DNA of 64,000 nt from Massilia sp. YIM B02443 (GTDB lineage: Bacteria; Pseudomonadota; Gammaproteobacteria; Burkholderiales; Burkholderiaceae_D), in NCBI RefSeq assembly GCF_030411955.1, contig NZ_JASNRA010000016.1, forward strand, positions 51,939 to 115,938. The letters run 5' to 3'. Of this stretch, positions 1 to 9,171 are shown piece by piece. Below the pieces are notes generated by a model. It had not been told where the DNA came from. It saw only the letters and a list, made by a program, of their open reading frames with translations, and ran no database searches. A program made the translations under genes and the position numbers. Each line of letters opens with the position of its first letter. The first letter of the stretch is position 1.

Positions 1-448
1 GGTCGCAGCCGGCTTCGGTGTGGCCGGCGCGCATCAGCACGCCGCCCTTCTGGGCGCGCAGCGGGAAGATGTGGCCCGGCTGCACCAGGTCGTCCGGCGA
101 CGCATCCCTGGCCACGGCCACCTGGATGGTGCGGGCGCGGTCGGCCGCCGAGATGCCGGTGGTGACGCCTTCGGCCGCTTCGATCGAGACCGTGAAATTG
201 GTGCCGAACGAGGTGCCGTTGCGCGAGGTCATCATCGGCAGCGCCAGGCGGTCGCAAATTTCCTCGGACAGGGTCAGGCACACCAGGCCGCGCGCATGGC
301 GGATCATGAAGTTGATCGCCTCGGGCGTGACGAAGTCGGCCGCAAGCACGAGGTCGCCTTCGTTCTCGCGATCTTCCTCGTCGACCAGGATGACCATGCG
401 GCCGGCACGAAGTTCGGCAACGATTTCCTCGGTGCTTGAAATAGACAT
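1..448 (-). CDS. ribB: 3,4-dihydroxy-2-butanone 4-phosphate synthase, N-terminal part (cut by window start)
   Basis: This enzyme converts ribulose 5-phosphate to 3,4-dihydroxy-2-butanone 4-phosphate plus formate, supplying the four-carbon unit of riboflavin. The visible 149 codons contain the family signatures: the acidic [10 protein letters not shown] loop near residue 24 that binds metal and substrate, the [12 protein letters not shown] segment, SRNGTSFG, and the [12 protein letters not shown] and HIFPLRA motifs. The ATG is preceded by AAGGA at good spacing. The C-terminus lies outside the window, so a RibBA fusion with a GTP cyclohydrolase II half cannot be excluded. ribD and ribE lie about 7 kb away on the same strand. 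No FMN riboswitch core is visible in the upstream 350 bases. Confidence 0.95.
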   Translation of the reverse strand, partial: MSISSTEEIVAELRAGRMVILVDEEDRENEGDLVLAADFVTPEAINFMIRHARGLVCLTLSEEICDRLALPMMTSRNGTSFGTNFTVSIEAAEGVTTGISAADRARTIQVAVARDASPDDLVQPGHIFPLRAQKGGVLMRAGHTEAGCD

Positions 449-800
449 ACGGATTCCTTGATACGGGAGGGGTTGTGCGTAATCCGCTATTTTAAAGGAT
501 TTGCAGGCTTTCAACCGCATTCGGAGGCTGCCGATGACCAAAAGCGCCGCGCCGAATGCACTGGTTTGCCTGCCGCCTGTTGCCCTTACGCAACCGCGAT
601 GGCTTTAAAACCGTAAATTGTTAAGCAAAAGCTTTTTACGATGCAACATCCTACTGTGCCAAGCCCCGAGTGCATTATGATAAAAGCATCGTTACCGCAC
701 CCATCCGGAGCGTGCGGAAGCCTTTATTTCTCGGAGTTGCCATGCCGGTAGTTCTCGATATCTGTTGTAAGCACTCCGCTTTCCGGAAAAGGCGGTGTTG
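449..800. other. Divergent intergenic region ribB / c-di-GMP gene
   Basis: This 352-base gap holds the leaders of two divergently transcribed genes and is clearly richer in A+T between about 600 and 700. I searched the ribB side for the FMN-aptamer hallmarks (AGGGTG, ACCGGCGGT) and found none. I also see no c-di-GMP aptamer in front of the GGDEF/EAL gene. A TATGAT hexamer near 677 could be a -10 element, but it has no convincing -35 partner. Confidence 0.5.
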
Positions 801-3500
801 ATGGCTACCATCCTGATTGTCGACGACCGTCCCAGCAACCGCACGTATCTGGCGGCCCTGCTCGGCTACTCCGAACATCGCCTGCTGCAGGCCGAAGACG
901 GCGCCAAGGCACTGGCCATGAGCCGTGCCGAGCATCCCGACCTGATCATCACCGACATCCTGATGCCGACCATGGACGGCTATGAATTCGTCCAGCAGGT
1001 GCGCGCCGATCCGCAATTGCACGGCACACGCGTGATTTTCATGTCGGCGGTCTATTCTGAACGCGAAACCATCGCCATGGCGGCGCGCTGCGGCGTGACC
1101 ACGGTGCTGGGCAAACCGGCCGATGCCGGCCAAGTGCTGGCCGCCGTCAACGCCGAGCTGGCTGCGGCGCGCGGCGCACCGGCGCCGGTGCTGCCCGAAC
1201 GGCGCCGCCTGACGGGTGGCGACAGCGCAGCGGACAATGAGCGTGCGCTGCCGTTCGACCTGTGCGCGCGCCTGTCGGAACTGGAACGCATGTGCCTGGC
1301 GCTGGTGGGCGAACGGCGGGTCGAAGCCCTGGCCGACGCCTTTGTCGACGCCGCACGGCGCGTGCTGAACGCCGACTGCGTCGCCCTGTGCCTGCTCGAC
1401 AGCACCGAACGCAGCGTCTGCCACCTGAGCGCCTGGGGCGTCGACGGTGCCCTGCTCAACGATTATGCGCTGACCGGGGACGACCTGCCGGCGATGCTGC
1501 TGAGCGCCCGCGCGCCGGTGCGCCTCGCCGGCGACGATGCCCTGCTCGCCACCCTCCCCGCCGGCCATCCGCCGGTCGGCTATCTGCTGGGGCTTCAGGT
1601 GCACGACCTGCATCATCCGCACGGCTGGCTGTATTGCGGACGTGGTCCGGACGCTGCGCCCTTCTCGGACGAAGAGGAACGCTGGGCCACCGCGCTGGCG
1701 GCGCAGCTGGCGGTGGCGCACGAGAACCAGAACCTGTACGACGTCGTCCAGCGCCACGCCGCCCAGCTGCAGCTGGAAGCGCTGGCGCGCGCCGACGCCG
1801 ACGCGGCCTTGAAGAGCAGCGAGCACCGCCTGCAGCTGGCGCGCCAGGTATTCGACAGCACCCAGGAAGCCATCGTCATGACCGACGCCGACGCTACCAT
1901 CGTCGCCGTCAATCCGGCTTTCGAGGAAATCACCGGCTATCGCGAAGCCGAGGTGATGGGCCACAACCCCAGGATGATGAAATCCGGCCAGCACGACGCC
2001 TGCTTCTATGCCGGCATGTGGAAATGCCTGGAGAAGGACGGCAAGTGGCGCGGCGAAATCTGGAATCGTCGCAAGAACGGTGAGATCTATCCGGCCAGCA
2101 TGAGTATCAGCGCGGTGCGCAACGAGGAAGGCGAACTGACGGCCTATGTCGGCGTCTCGACCGACCTGTCGGCGCTGAAGGCCGCGCACTACAAGCTCGA
2201 CTTCCTGTCCAACCACGATGTGCTGACCCAGCTGCCGAACCGCTCGCTGTTCAACGACCGCATGCAGCAGGCGCTGGCGGCGGCGCGCCAGGACGCCAGC
2301 CAACTCGCATTGCTTTTATTTAACGTCGACCGCCTGTCGCGCATCAACGATAGCCTCGGCCACGGCGCCGGCGACGCGGTGCTGCGCGAAGTGGCGCGCC
2401 GCGCCAGCGAGGTGGCCGGCCCGACCGACACCGTGGCGCGCCTGTCGGGCGACGAATTCGTAATGCTGCTGACCGATATCGAAGACACCGACGACGTCAT
2501 CTATCGCGCCCAGCGCCTGATCGACGCCGTGGCGCAACCGCATCCGGTCGGCGGGCACGACCTGGTGGTGACCGGCAGCATCGGCATCAGCATCTATCCG
2601 CGCGACGGCGACGCCGCCGGCGACCTGCTGAAAGCGGCCGACGCCGCGCTGACCCACATGAAGGAATCGGGGCGCAACGGCTTCCGCTTCTTCAAGGGCG
2701 AAATGAACGCCGAGGCGCTGCGCTGGCTGGCGCTGGAAACCCGCCTGCGGCGCGCCATCGAGCGTGACGAACTGGCCCTGCACTACCAGCCACAGGTGTC
2801 GCGCATCGACGGCCGCCTGGTCGGCATGGAAGCGCTGCTGCGCTGGAACAGCGAAGAGATCGGCCCGGTGTCGCCGGCCGACTTCATCCCGCTGGCCGAG
2901 GACACCGGCTTGATCCACCCGATCGGCGAATGGGTGATCCGCCAGGCCTGCTTCCAGAACAAGGCCTGGCAGAACGCCGGGCTGGGCCCGGTGCGGGTGG
3001 CGGTGAACGTCTCGGCCAGCCAGTTCAAGGCCGGCAGCGTGACGCACGTGGTGCGCGCGGCGCTGGTCGATTCCGGCCTGGCGCCGCACTGGCTCGAAGT
3101 CGAGATCACCGAAAGCGTGATGCTGGGCGACAGCAGCGCCGCCGAAGCCCAGCTGGCCGAACTGCGCGCGATGGGCGTGTCGCTGTCGCTGGACGATTTC
3201 GGCACCGGCTACTCGTCGCTCGGCTACCTGTCGCGCTTCCCGCTCGACAAACTCAAGATCGACCAGACCTTCGTGCGCAATATCGCCACCGAGCAGCGCA
3301 GCGCGGCGATTGCCCAGGCCACCATCGCGCTGGCCCAGGGCCTGTCGCTGGCGGTGGTGGCCGAAGGGGTGGAGACGATCGGCCAGCGCGACTTTTTGGG
3401 CAGTCTCGGTTGCGACGTGCTGCAGGGCTACCTGTATGGACGGCCGGTGCCGGCGTTCGAGATGGCGCAACTGCTGGCGCGCGGGCGGGTGAACCTCTGA
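801..3500 (+). CDS. Response regulator with PAS, GGDEF and EAL domains (c-di-GMP turnover)
   Basis: A cytoplasmic signalling protein of about 899 residues. The N-terminal receiver has the acidic pair D8-D9 and phospho-acceptor D52 in the ITDILMP context. A GAF-like stretch (about 150-310) and a helical linker follow, then a PAS domain (about 345-460) with NPAFEEITGY. The GGDEF domain (about 470-630) has signature SGDEF near residue 549, a variant found in active cyclases. The C-terminal EAL domain (about 645-890) retains MEALLRW near 676 and DDFGTGYSS, so phosphodiesterase activity is likely. GTG and TTG codons lie just upstream in frame, but the ATG at 801 has the better spacing from the GGAAAAGG ribosome site. 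The input signal and net activity are unknown. Confidence 0.9.
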   Translation: MATILIVDDRPSNRTYLAALLGYSEHRLLQAEDGAKALAMSRAEHPDLIITDILMPTMDGYEFVQQVRADPQLHGTRVIFMSAVYSERETIAMAARCGVTTVLGKPADAGQVLAAVNAELAAARGAPAPVLPERRRLTGGDSAADNERALPFDLCARLSELERMCLALVGERRVEALADAFVDAARRVLNADCVALCLLDSTERSVCHLSAWGVDGALLNDYALTGDDLPAMLLSARAPVRLAGDDALLATLPAGHPPVGYLLGLQVHDLHHPHGWLYCGRGPDAAPFSDEEERWATALAAQLAVAHENQNLYDVVQRHAAQLQLEALARADADAALKSSEHRLQLARQVFDSTQEAIVMTDADATIVAVNPAFEEITGYREAEVMGHNPRMMKSGQHDACFYAGMWKCLEKDGKWRGEIWNRRKNGEIYPASMSISAVRNEEGELTAYVGVSTDLSALKAAHYKLDFLSNHDVLTQLPNRSLFNDRMQQALAAARQDASQLALLLFNVDRLSRINDSLGHGAGDAVLREVARRASEVAGPTDTVARLSGDEFVMLLTDIEDTDDVIYRAQRLIDAVAQPHPVGGHDLVVTGSIGISIYPRDGDAAGDLLKAADAALTHMKESGRNGFRFFKGEMNAEALRWLALETRLRRAIERDELALHYQPQVSRIDGRLVGMEALLRWNSEEIGPVSPADFIPLAEDTGLIHPIGEWVIRQACFQNKAWQNAGLGPVRVAVNVSASQFKAGSVTHVVRAALVDSGLAPHWLEVEITESVMLGDSSAAEAQLAELRAMGVSLSLDDFGTGYSSLGYLSRFPLDKLKIDQTFVRNIATEQRSAAIAQATIALAQGLSLAVVAEGVETIGQRDFLGSLGCDVLQGYLYGRPVPAFEMAQLLARGRVNL

Positions 3501-3682
3501 ATTCGGCACCGGATTCGGCGTCGCAGTGCGTCGGCGCCACACCTGTCCCTTGCGCACCGCCCGCCTCCCTGAGCGACCACAAAACGACCCGCGTATTCGG
3601 CAGTGCGTCAGCGTGCGCGTCCGGTGGCGCGGCCGGCAACGGGGTAGAATGCTGCTGAGCATATCAACGGACATCTCCCCCC

Positions 3683-6565
3683 ATGAGCAACAATTTCGTA
3701 CGCGGCCTGTGCCTGGCCGCGGCGCTGTGCATGCAGTCGCTGATCCAGCCGCCGGCGCACGCCGCGCTGCAGCTGGACGCCCCGATCCCGGTCGGTCCGC
3801 AAGTCAAGGTCGGCAAGCTGCCGAATGGCCTGACCTATTACATCCAGCGCAATGCGCGCCCCGAGCGCAAGCTCGAACTGCGGCTGGTGGTCAAGGCCGG
3901 CTCGATCCTGGAAGATGAAGACCAGCGCGGACTGGCCCACTTCGTCGAGCACATGGCCTTCAATGGCAGCACCCATTTCCGCAAGCACGAACTGGTCTCT
4001 TACCTGCAGTCGATCGGGGTCGGCTTCGGCGCCGACCTGAACGCGTATACCTCGTTCGACGAAACCGTGTACATCCTGCCGATCCCGACCGACAAGCCGC
4101 AGAACGTGACCAAGGCGTTCCAGGTGCTGGAAGACTGGGCCCATGGCGTCAGCTTCGACACCCAGGCGATCGACAAGGAACGCGGCATCGTGCTGGAAGA
4201 ACTGCGCCTGGGCAAAGGTGCTTCGGACCGCATGGGCAAGCAGATCTATCCGAAGATATTCAATGGGTCCAGATACGCCGAACGGCTGCCGATCGGCCAG
4301 GAAGACGTGCTGCGCAACTTCAAGCCGGAGACGCTGCGCCGCTTCTACCGCGACTGGTACCGCCCCGACCTGATGGCGGTGGTGGTGGTCGGCGACGTCG
4401 ATCCGGCGCGCGCCGAGCAATTGGTCAAGAAACACTTTTCGCGCCTGAAGAACCCGGCCAATCCGCGCCCGCGCGAATACGCCGCGATTCCCGCGCGCAC
4501 CAATACCGAAGCGCTGGTGGTGACCGACCCGGAAGCCAGCGGCAACGCGGTGCTGATCCGCTATCCGGTGCAGCCGGTGCGCGAAGCCGGCACCGTACGC
4601 GCCTACCGCGACGACCTGGTGCAGGGACTGTTCGGCGCCATGCTCAGCCAGCGCCTGGCCGAACTGGCGCAGCTGCCTGACGCGCCCTACCTGGGCGCCA
4701 GCAGCTCGCTCGGCAAGCTGACCCCGCGCTACCATTCGTATAACGCCTCGGCCGCACTCGGCCCGCGCGGCGCCGCCCCGGCGATCGCCGCCCTGGTGCA
4801 GGAGAACGAACGCGCACGCCAGCACGGTTTCGGCGCCCAGGAACTGGAACGGGCCAAGAAAAACCTGATGCGCAGCTACGAGCAGGCCTGGAACGAGCGC
4901 GCCAAGAGCGACTCGGGCACCTACGCCGCCGAATACATCCGCAACTTCCTGCAGGACGAAGCCATTCCCGGCATCGACACCGAATACAAGTACGTGCAAG
5001 AACTGGTGCCCGGCATCACGCTGGAAGAAATGAACGCCTACGCGCGCCGCACCATCCCGGCCGACTCGGGCAAGCTGGTGCTGTACACCGGCGTCAGCCG
5101 TCCGGATGCGCCGAGCGGCGAGCAGCTGCTGGCGGCAGTGGCCGAGGCGGCGCGCACGCCGGTCGCCCCGCGTGACGAGAAGGCGCTGGCGGCGGGCCTG
5201 ATGGAGCGTCCGCCGCAGGCCGGCACAATCGTCGCCGAGAGCCACGACAAGGCGCTCGGCCTGACCAATCTGACGCTGTCGAACGGTGTCAAGGTGATCC
5301 TCAAGCCGACCGACTTCCGCAACGACCAGGTGGTGCTGAGCGCGGCGCGCTTCGGCGGCCAGAGCCTGTTCGGCGACCGCGACATCCTGAATGCGCGCTA
5401 TTCGAATGCGATCGTGGCCAGCATGGGCACCAAGGACTTCAGCCCGCTCGACCTGAACAAGGTCCTGGCCGGCAAGGCCGCCGGCGTGACGGTGGGCCTG
5501 GGCGCCTACACCGACGTGATCGCTGGCGCGTCCGGCGCCTCGGACGTCGAGACCATGCTGCAATTGCTGTGGCTGAAGTTCGCCGGTGTGCGGCGCGACG
5601 AGGACCTGTTCCGCACCTACGTCGACAAGCAGGCCGAGATCGCGCGCAACCAGAGCACCCTGCCGGGACGGCGTTTCGGCGACGCGGTGCTGACCGCGCT
5701 GTACAACGGCCACCCGCGCGCACCGCGCACGCTGCAGCCGGAAGAGTTCGGCAAGATCGACCTCGACCGCAGCATCGACATCTTCCGCCAGCGCTTTTCG
5801 AGCGCCAAGGACCTGACCTTCATCCTGGCCGGCAGCTTCGACGAGAAAGCGATCCGCCCGCTGCTGGCGACCTACCTCGGCAGCCTGCCGACGCCGGACA
5901 TTCCGGTGGCATACCGCGACGTCGGCCTGCGCCCGGTGACGGGCGTGGTCAAGCGCGAAGTGCGCAGCGGCACCGAGCCGAAGAGCACGATCTCGCTCAA
6001 CTTCACCGGCCCGGCGCAGTTCTCCGAAGCCGAGCAGCTGCGCCTGGCGGCGCTGGTCGAGGTCACCAACCTGCGCATCATCGAAACGCTGCGCGAGAAG
6101 ATGGCGATGATCTACGGCGGCGGCGCCAGCGGTTCGTTGAGCAAGATCCCGTACGGGAACTACGTGATCGGCATCAACCTGCCGACCGGGCCCGAGAACG
6201 TCGACAAGGTGATCGCCGCCACCTTCGCCGAGATCGCGCGCCTGCAGGAACACGGCCCGGACGCGGCCGAACTCGAGAAAGTGAAGAGCAACTGGATCCA
6301 GAACCACCGCCGCTCGCTGCGCGAGAACGGCTACTGGGTGGCCAACCTGCAATCGGCGCTGACCGAGGGCACCGATCCGGCCTCGATCCTGAAGGTCGAG
6401 CAGCAGGTGCAGGCGCTTACCGCACAGGACGTGCAGGCGGCGGCGAAGCGCTATTTCGACACCGGGAACTATGTGCAGGTGGTGCTCAATCCCGAGAGCC
6501 AGGCCGCGGCGGCCAGCGTTGCCAAGGCGCCGGCGGCCACGCCGGCAGCGGCGCCGGGAAGCTGA
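3683..6565 (+). CDS. Periplasmic M16 family zinc metallopeptidase (PqqL-like)
   Basis: A 960-residue protein with an N-terminal signal peptide (hydrophobic core LCLAAALCMQ, cut after AHA near residue 28). The inverted zinc motif HFVEH sits at about residues 86-90. The downstream glutamate of the family is probably in ERGIVLEELR about 75 residues later. The length and the duplicated M16 plus inactive-half arrangement fit pitrilysin/PqqL-type proteases, which degrade peptides inside a clamshell chamber. The C-terminus is Ala/Pro rich. No strong Shine-Dalgarno precedes the ATG. It stands alone between the c-di-GMP gene and a bidirectional terminator. The substrate cannot be read from the sequence. 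Confidence 0.9.
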   Translation: MSNNFVRGLCLAAALCMQSLIQPPAHAALQLDAPIPVGPQVKVGKLPNGLTYYIQRNARPERKLELRLVVKAGSILEDEDQRGLAHFVEHMAFNGSTHFRKHELVSYLQSIGVGFGADLNAYTSFDETVYILPIPTDKPQNVTKAFQVLEDWAHGVSFDTQAIDKERGIVLEELRLGKGASDRMGKQIYPKIFNGSRYAERLPIGQEDVLRNFKPETLRRFYRDWYRPDLMAVVVVGDVDPARAEQLVKKHFSRLKNPANPRPREYAAIPARTNTEALVVTDPEASGNAVLIRYPVQPVREAGTVRAYRDDLVQGLFGAMLSQRLAELAQLPDAPYLGASSSLGKLTPRYHSYNASAALGPRGAAPAIAALVQENERARQHGFGAQELERAKKNLMRSYEQAWNERAKSDSGTYAAEYIRNFLQDEAIPGIDTEYKYVQELVPGITLEEMNAYARRTIPADSGKLVLYTGVSRPDAPSGEQLLAAVAEAARTPVAPRDEKALAAGLMERPPQAGTIVAESHDKALGLTNLTLSNGVKVILKPTDFRNDQVVLSAARFGGQSLFGDRDILNARYSNAIVASMGTKDFSPLDLNKVLAGKAAGVTVGLGAYTDVIAGASGASDVETMLQLLWLKFAGVRRDEDLFRTYVDKQAEIARNQSTLPGRRFGDAVLTALYNGHPRAPRTLQPEEFGKIDLDRSIDIFRQRFSSAKDLTFILAGSFDEKAIRPLLATYLGSLPTPDIPVAYRDVGLRPVTGVVKREVRSGTEPKSTISLNFTGPAQFSEAEQLRLAALVEVTNLRIIETLREKMAMIYGGGASGSLSKIPYGNYVIGINLPTGPENVDKVIAATFAEIARLQEHGPDAAELEKVKSNWIQNHRRSLRENGYWVANLQSALTEGTDPASILKVEQQVQALTAQDVQAAAKRYFDTGNYVQVVLNPESQAAAASVAKAPAATPAAAPGS

Positions 6566-6605
6566 ACGGTGCTCGGCGCGCTGCTTGCGAACTGCATATG
6601 AGAAA

Positions 6606-6633
6606 AAGAGGCCGGGAAACCGGCCTCTTGCAT
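6606..6633. terminator. Bidirectional Rho-independent terminator
   Basis: A perfect 10-bp stem (AAGAGGCCGG / CCGGCCTCTT) closed by a GAAA tetraloop. A-rich sequence on the left and T-rich on the right let it serve the convergent M16 peptidase gene and the small minus-strand gene at 6667. Confidence 0.85.
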
Positions 6634-6666
6634 TTTCAGGTATGGCCGGGTGCGGGCCGGTGCGAC

Positions 6667-7107
6667 TCAAGCGCGCTGATCGACGCCCCCGGCTTGCCGC
6701 GGCTGGCGCAGCATGATCGAGATGGCCGATTCCAGCATGTTCAACGTGGTCTCATCATTGCGCGAACGTGCGCCCAGGATGCCGTCGCGCACCTGTTGCA
6801 TGAAGTCGTAGCGCGTCCTGTCGTTCTCGACCGAAAGCTCGGCGCCGGCGCCACTCACGGGAATCTTCATCGTCATCGCCATGAAAGGCCGGCTGTCGTC
6901 GAGCGACATCTCGCCGCTGCGGATCTGGGTGTTTACCCAGTCGCGCATGTCCTGGCGCGTCATGCTGGTGAAGTCCGCAGGTCTGGCGCTGGATGTCGAG
7001 GCTGCCGTCAGCGCGGCGGAAAACGACGTGGAGGCGGGACGCTCGGCAGACGCCACCTGCGGACGCTGGCTAGGATATGGGTAATTTATTCCTGCACCGA
7101 TCTTCAT
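6667..7107 (-). CDS. Conserved hypothetical protein, 146 aa
   Basis: I do not recognise a named family. The first 40 residues are Ser/Ala/Thr rich and probably disordered. The rest is an amphipathic helical region with SMTRQDMRDWVNTQIRSG, a segment with LDDSRPFMAMTMKI, then helices ending in MLRQPRQAGG. There is no signal peptide or membrane segment. The ATG has a good GGGAG ribosome site eight bases upstream. It is the last minus-strand gene after ribE and shares the bidirectional terminator with the M16 peptidase gene. The repeated MTRQ..R.W..Q.R.GE-type wording suggests a regulatory or cytoplasmic binding role, but this is only a guess. Confidence 0.7.
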   Translation of the reverse strand: MKIGAGINYPYPSQRPQVASAERPASTSFSAALTAASTSSARPADFTSMTRQDMRDWVNTQIRSGEMSLDDSRPFMAMTMKIPVSGAGAELSVENDRTRYDFMQQVRDGILGARSRNDETTLNMLESAISIMLRQPRQAGGVDQRA

Positions 7108-7229
7108 TGAACACTCCCGTTTCAGTCTCGTTATTACAACGACAGCGATTGAAAAGTTTCCACCAAGATCGTAAATACTAGCACCTTATCGCTGGGCAGC
7201 CATCATTTTCGTCAAGCCGCGCCTGGCGC

Positions 7230-7270
7230 GGGCAGGATGGCGGGGCGCAACGCCGAGCGCCATCCTGCCC
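7230..7270. repeat. 13-bp perfect inverted repeat after ribE
   Basis: GGGCAGGATGGCG and its exact complement flank a 15-base loop, starting 12 bases past the ribE stop. There is no T-run, so it is either a weak terminator or mRNA 3'-end stabiliser or one copy of a dispersed palindromic element. Its outer edge reads GTAGGG on the minus strand, like the hairpin at 61489. Confidence 0.6.
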
Positions 7271-7281
7271 TACCGATGTGG

Positions 7282-7908
7282 TCAGCGCGCAGCCGACAGC
7301 ATGCGCTCGACGTAGCGCGCGATCAGGTCGATTTCCAGGTTGACGCGCGAATCGGCCTGCAGGTGCTTGAGCGTGGTGACCTCGATCGTGTGCGGGATCA
7401 GGTTGATCGAGAAACGGCACAGTTTCTGGCCATCGGCCTCGATGTCCTCGACGCGGTTCACGGTCAGCGACACGCCGTTGACCACCACCGAGCCCTTATA
7501 GGCCAGGAACTTGGCCAGCTCGTGCGGCGCGTCGACGATCAGTTCGCGTGACTCGCCCACCGGCTCGAAGCTGTGCACCGTGCCCAGGCCATCCACGTGG
7601 CCCGACACCAGGTGTCCGCCCAGGCGCTCGGCCAGCGTCAGGGCTTTTTCCAGGTTGACTTCGCCCGGCACTTCCAGGCCGACGGTCTTGTTCAGGCTTT
7701 CGCGCGAGACGTCGACCGTGAAGGTCTTGTCGGTCTTCTCGACCACGGTCATGCAGGCGCCGTTGATGGCGATCGAGTCGCCCAGGCCGACGTCGGCCAG
7801 GGGCAGCGGGCCGGCGTCGATCGCCAGGCGCACGCCGGCGTCCAGGCCGCCTGCCAGCGGGGTGACGGAAGTGATGTTGCCGACGGCGGCGACGATTCCA
7901 GTAAACAT
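7282..7908 (-). CDS. ribE: Riboflavin synthase alpha subunit
   Basis: Riboflavin synthase converts two molecules of 6,7-dimethyl-8-ribityllumazine into riboflavin and the pyrimidinedione precursor. The 208-residue protein shows the typical tandem barrels. The first begins MFTGIV and holds GDSIAINGACMTV. The second holds GHVDGLG and the matching GVSLTVN motif. The length is normal. It lies 47 bases downstream of ribD on the same strand and is probably cotranscribed, while the ribB fragment is about 7 kb further on. The ribosome site is AAGGA, a little far from the ATG. The gene is called ribC in E. coli nomenclature. Confidence 0.96.
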   Translation of the reverse strand: MFTGIVAAVGNITSVTPLAGGLDAGVRLAIDAGPLPLADVGLGDSIAINGACMTVVEKTDKTFTVDVSRESLNKTVGLEVPGEVNLEKALTLAERLGGHLVSGHVDGLGTVHSFEPVGESRELIVDAPHELAKFLAYKGSVVVNGVSLTVNRVEDIEADGQKLCRFSINLIPHTIEVTTLKHLQADSRVNLEIDLIARYVERMLSAAR

Positions 7909-7955
7909 ACGGCTTGATTCCTTGTGTGTGGTTTCAGTTCGAGCTTGGGTTCAGC

Positions 7956-9158
7956 TTAATTTTCAGGTTCGGTAAAGCGCGCCAGGATGCGCAGGTCGTC
8001 GCCGACCCGCGCCACGTCATGGAAGCGCAACTGGCGGCGTTCGGCCAGGCGCGCCAGCGGCGGCAGGTCAAACATGCCCTGGCCCGGCCCGATCAGGCTG
8101 GGCGCCAGGTACACCAGCAATTCGTCGACGCAGCCTTCGCGCACCAGCGACGCATTGAGCTTGGAGCCGGCTTCGACGTGCACTTCGTTGATCTCGCGCC
8201 GGCCGAGTTCGCGCATCAGCGCCGGCAGGTCGACCTTGCCGCGCGCATTCGGCAGGTACAGGATCTCATGGCCCGCGGCCCGGAGCGCGGCAGCTTTCTT
8301 TTCGTGCGCGGCAGCCTTCTCTTCACGCACGGCGGCGCCTTCGAGCGCGGCAGCGCCCTGCCCCGTTTGCGCCGCACCGGATTGCGCCGGCGCGCCGGCC
8401 GCCACGATCCAGCACGGCTCGCCCTGCAGGATGCGGGCGTCGAGGTCGATGTCGAGGCGGCTGTCGACGATCACCCGGCGCGGCGGCAATGGCGTGTCGA
8501 TGCCGCGCACCGTCAACTGCGGGTTATCCGCCTTGACCGTGCCGATGCCGGTCAGGATGACTTGCGTGCGGGCGCGCCAGGCGTGGCCGTCGGCGCGGGC
8601 TTCAAGGCCGGTGATCCACTGGCTTTCGCCGTCCTCGAGCGCCGTCTTGCCGTCCAGGCTGGCCGCGACTTTCAGGCGCACCCACGGCAGGCCGCGGCGC
8701 ATGCGCGAGAAGAAGCCGATGTTCAGTTCGTATGCGGCATCCGCGAGGACGCCGGAGCGCACGGCGATGCCGGCCGCTTCCAGTTGCGCCATGCCGCGTC
8801 CGGCCACCAGCGGATTCGGGTCGCCCATCGCCGCCACCACGCGGCCCAGGCCGGCCTGCACCAGCGCATTCGAGCATGGCGGGGTGCGACCATGGTGGCT
8901 GCACGGCTCCAGCGTGACATACGCGGTGGCGCCGCGCACATCGTTGCCGCGCCCGGCGGCGTCGCGCAGCGCCTGGATTTCGGCGTGGGCCTGCCCCGCC
9001 GGCTGGGTGTGGCCGGCGCCGATCACCACGCCGTCCTTCACGATGACGCAGCCGACGCGCGGGTTCGGCGCCGTGATCAACATGCCGCGCGCCGCCCATT
9101 CGAGGGCAAGCGCCATGCCTTCGGTATCGTTGGAAACTGTCCGACTGTCCTTCGTCAC
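7956..9158 (-). CDS. ribD: Bifunctional riboflavin deaminase/reductase RibD (GTG start)
   Basis: RibD deaminates 2,5-diamino-6-ribosylamino-4-pyrimidinone 5'-phosphate and then reduces the ribose side chain. The N-terminal deaminase has the zinc motif HAE and PCSHHGRTPPC. The C-terminal reductase begins around SLDGKTALEDGESQWITG and retains the HVEAGSKLNASL stretch. I prefer the GTG at 9156-9158 because an AAGGAAAGG ribosome site sits just upstream. The first ATG (9116) lacks one. The result is 400 residues, longer than usual, because the reductase half carries an Ala/Glu/Lys-rich insert after WIVAAG. It starts 13 bases after the fimT-like stop. Confidence 0.95.
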   Translation of the reverse strand: MTKDSRTVSNDTEGMALALEWAARGMLITAPNPRVGCVIVKDGVVIGAGHTQPAGQAHAEIQALRDAAGRGNDVRGATAYVTLEPCSHHGRTPPCSNALVQAGLGRVVAAMGDPNPLVAGRGMAQLEAAGIAVRSGVLADAAYELNIGFFSRMRRGLPWVRLKVAASLDGKTALEDGESQWITGLEARADGHAWRARTQVILTGIGTVKADNPQLTVRGIDTPLPPRRVIVDSRLDIDLDARILQGEPCWIVAAGAPAQSGAAQTGQGAAALEGAAVREEKAAAHEKKAAALRAAGHEILYLPNARGKVDLPALMRELGRREINEVHVEAGSKLNASLVREGCVDELLVYLAPSLIGPGQGMFDLPPLARLAERRQLRFHDVARVGDDLRILARFTEPEN

Positions 9159-9171
9159 ATTCACCTTTCCT

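Noticed and set aside
449..660. FMN riboswitch before ribB
   Set aside because: The conserved AGGGTG and ACCGGCGGT elements are not present on the minus strand.
3608..6670. Very long minus-strand ORF (1020 codons) opposite the M16 peptidase
   Set aside because: His/Gln/Val/Arg-rich shadow in high-GC DNA; the plus strand has a clear signal peptide and HFVEH motif.
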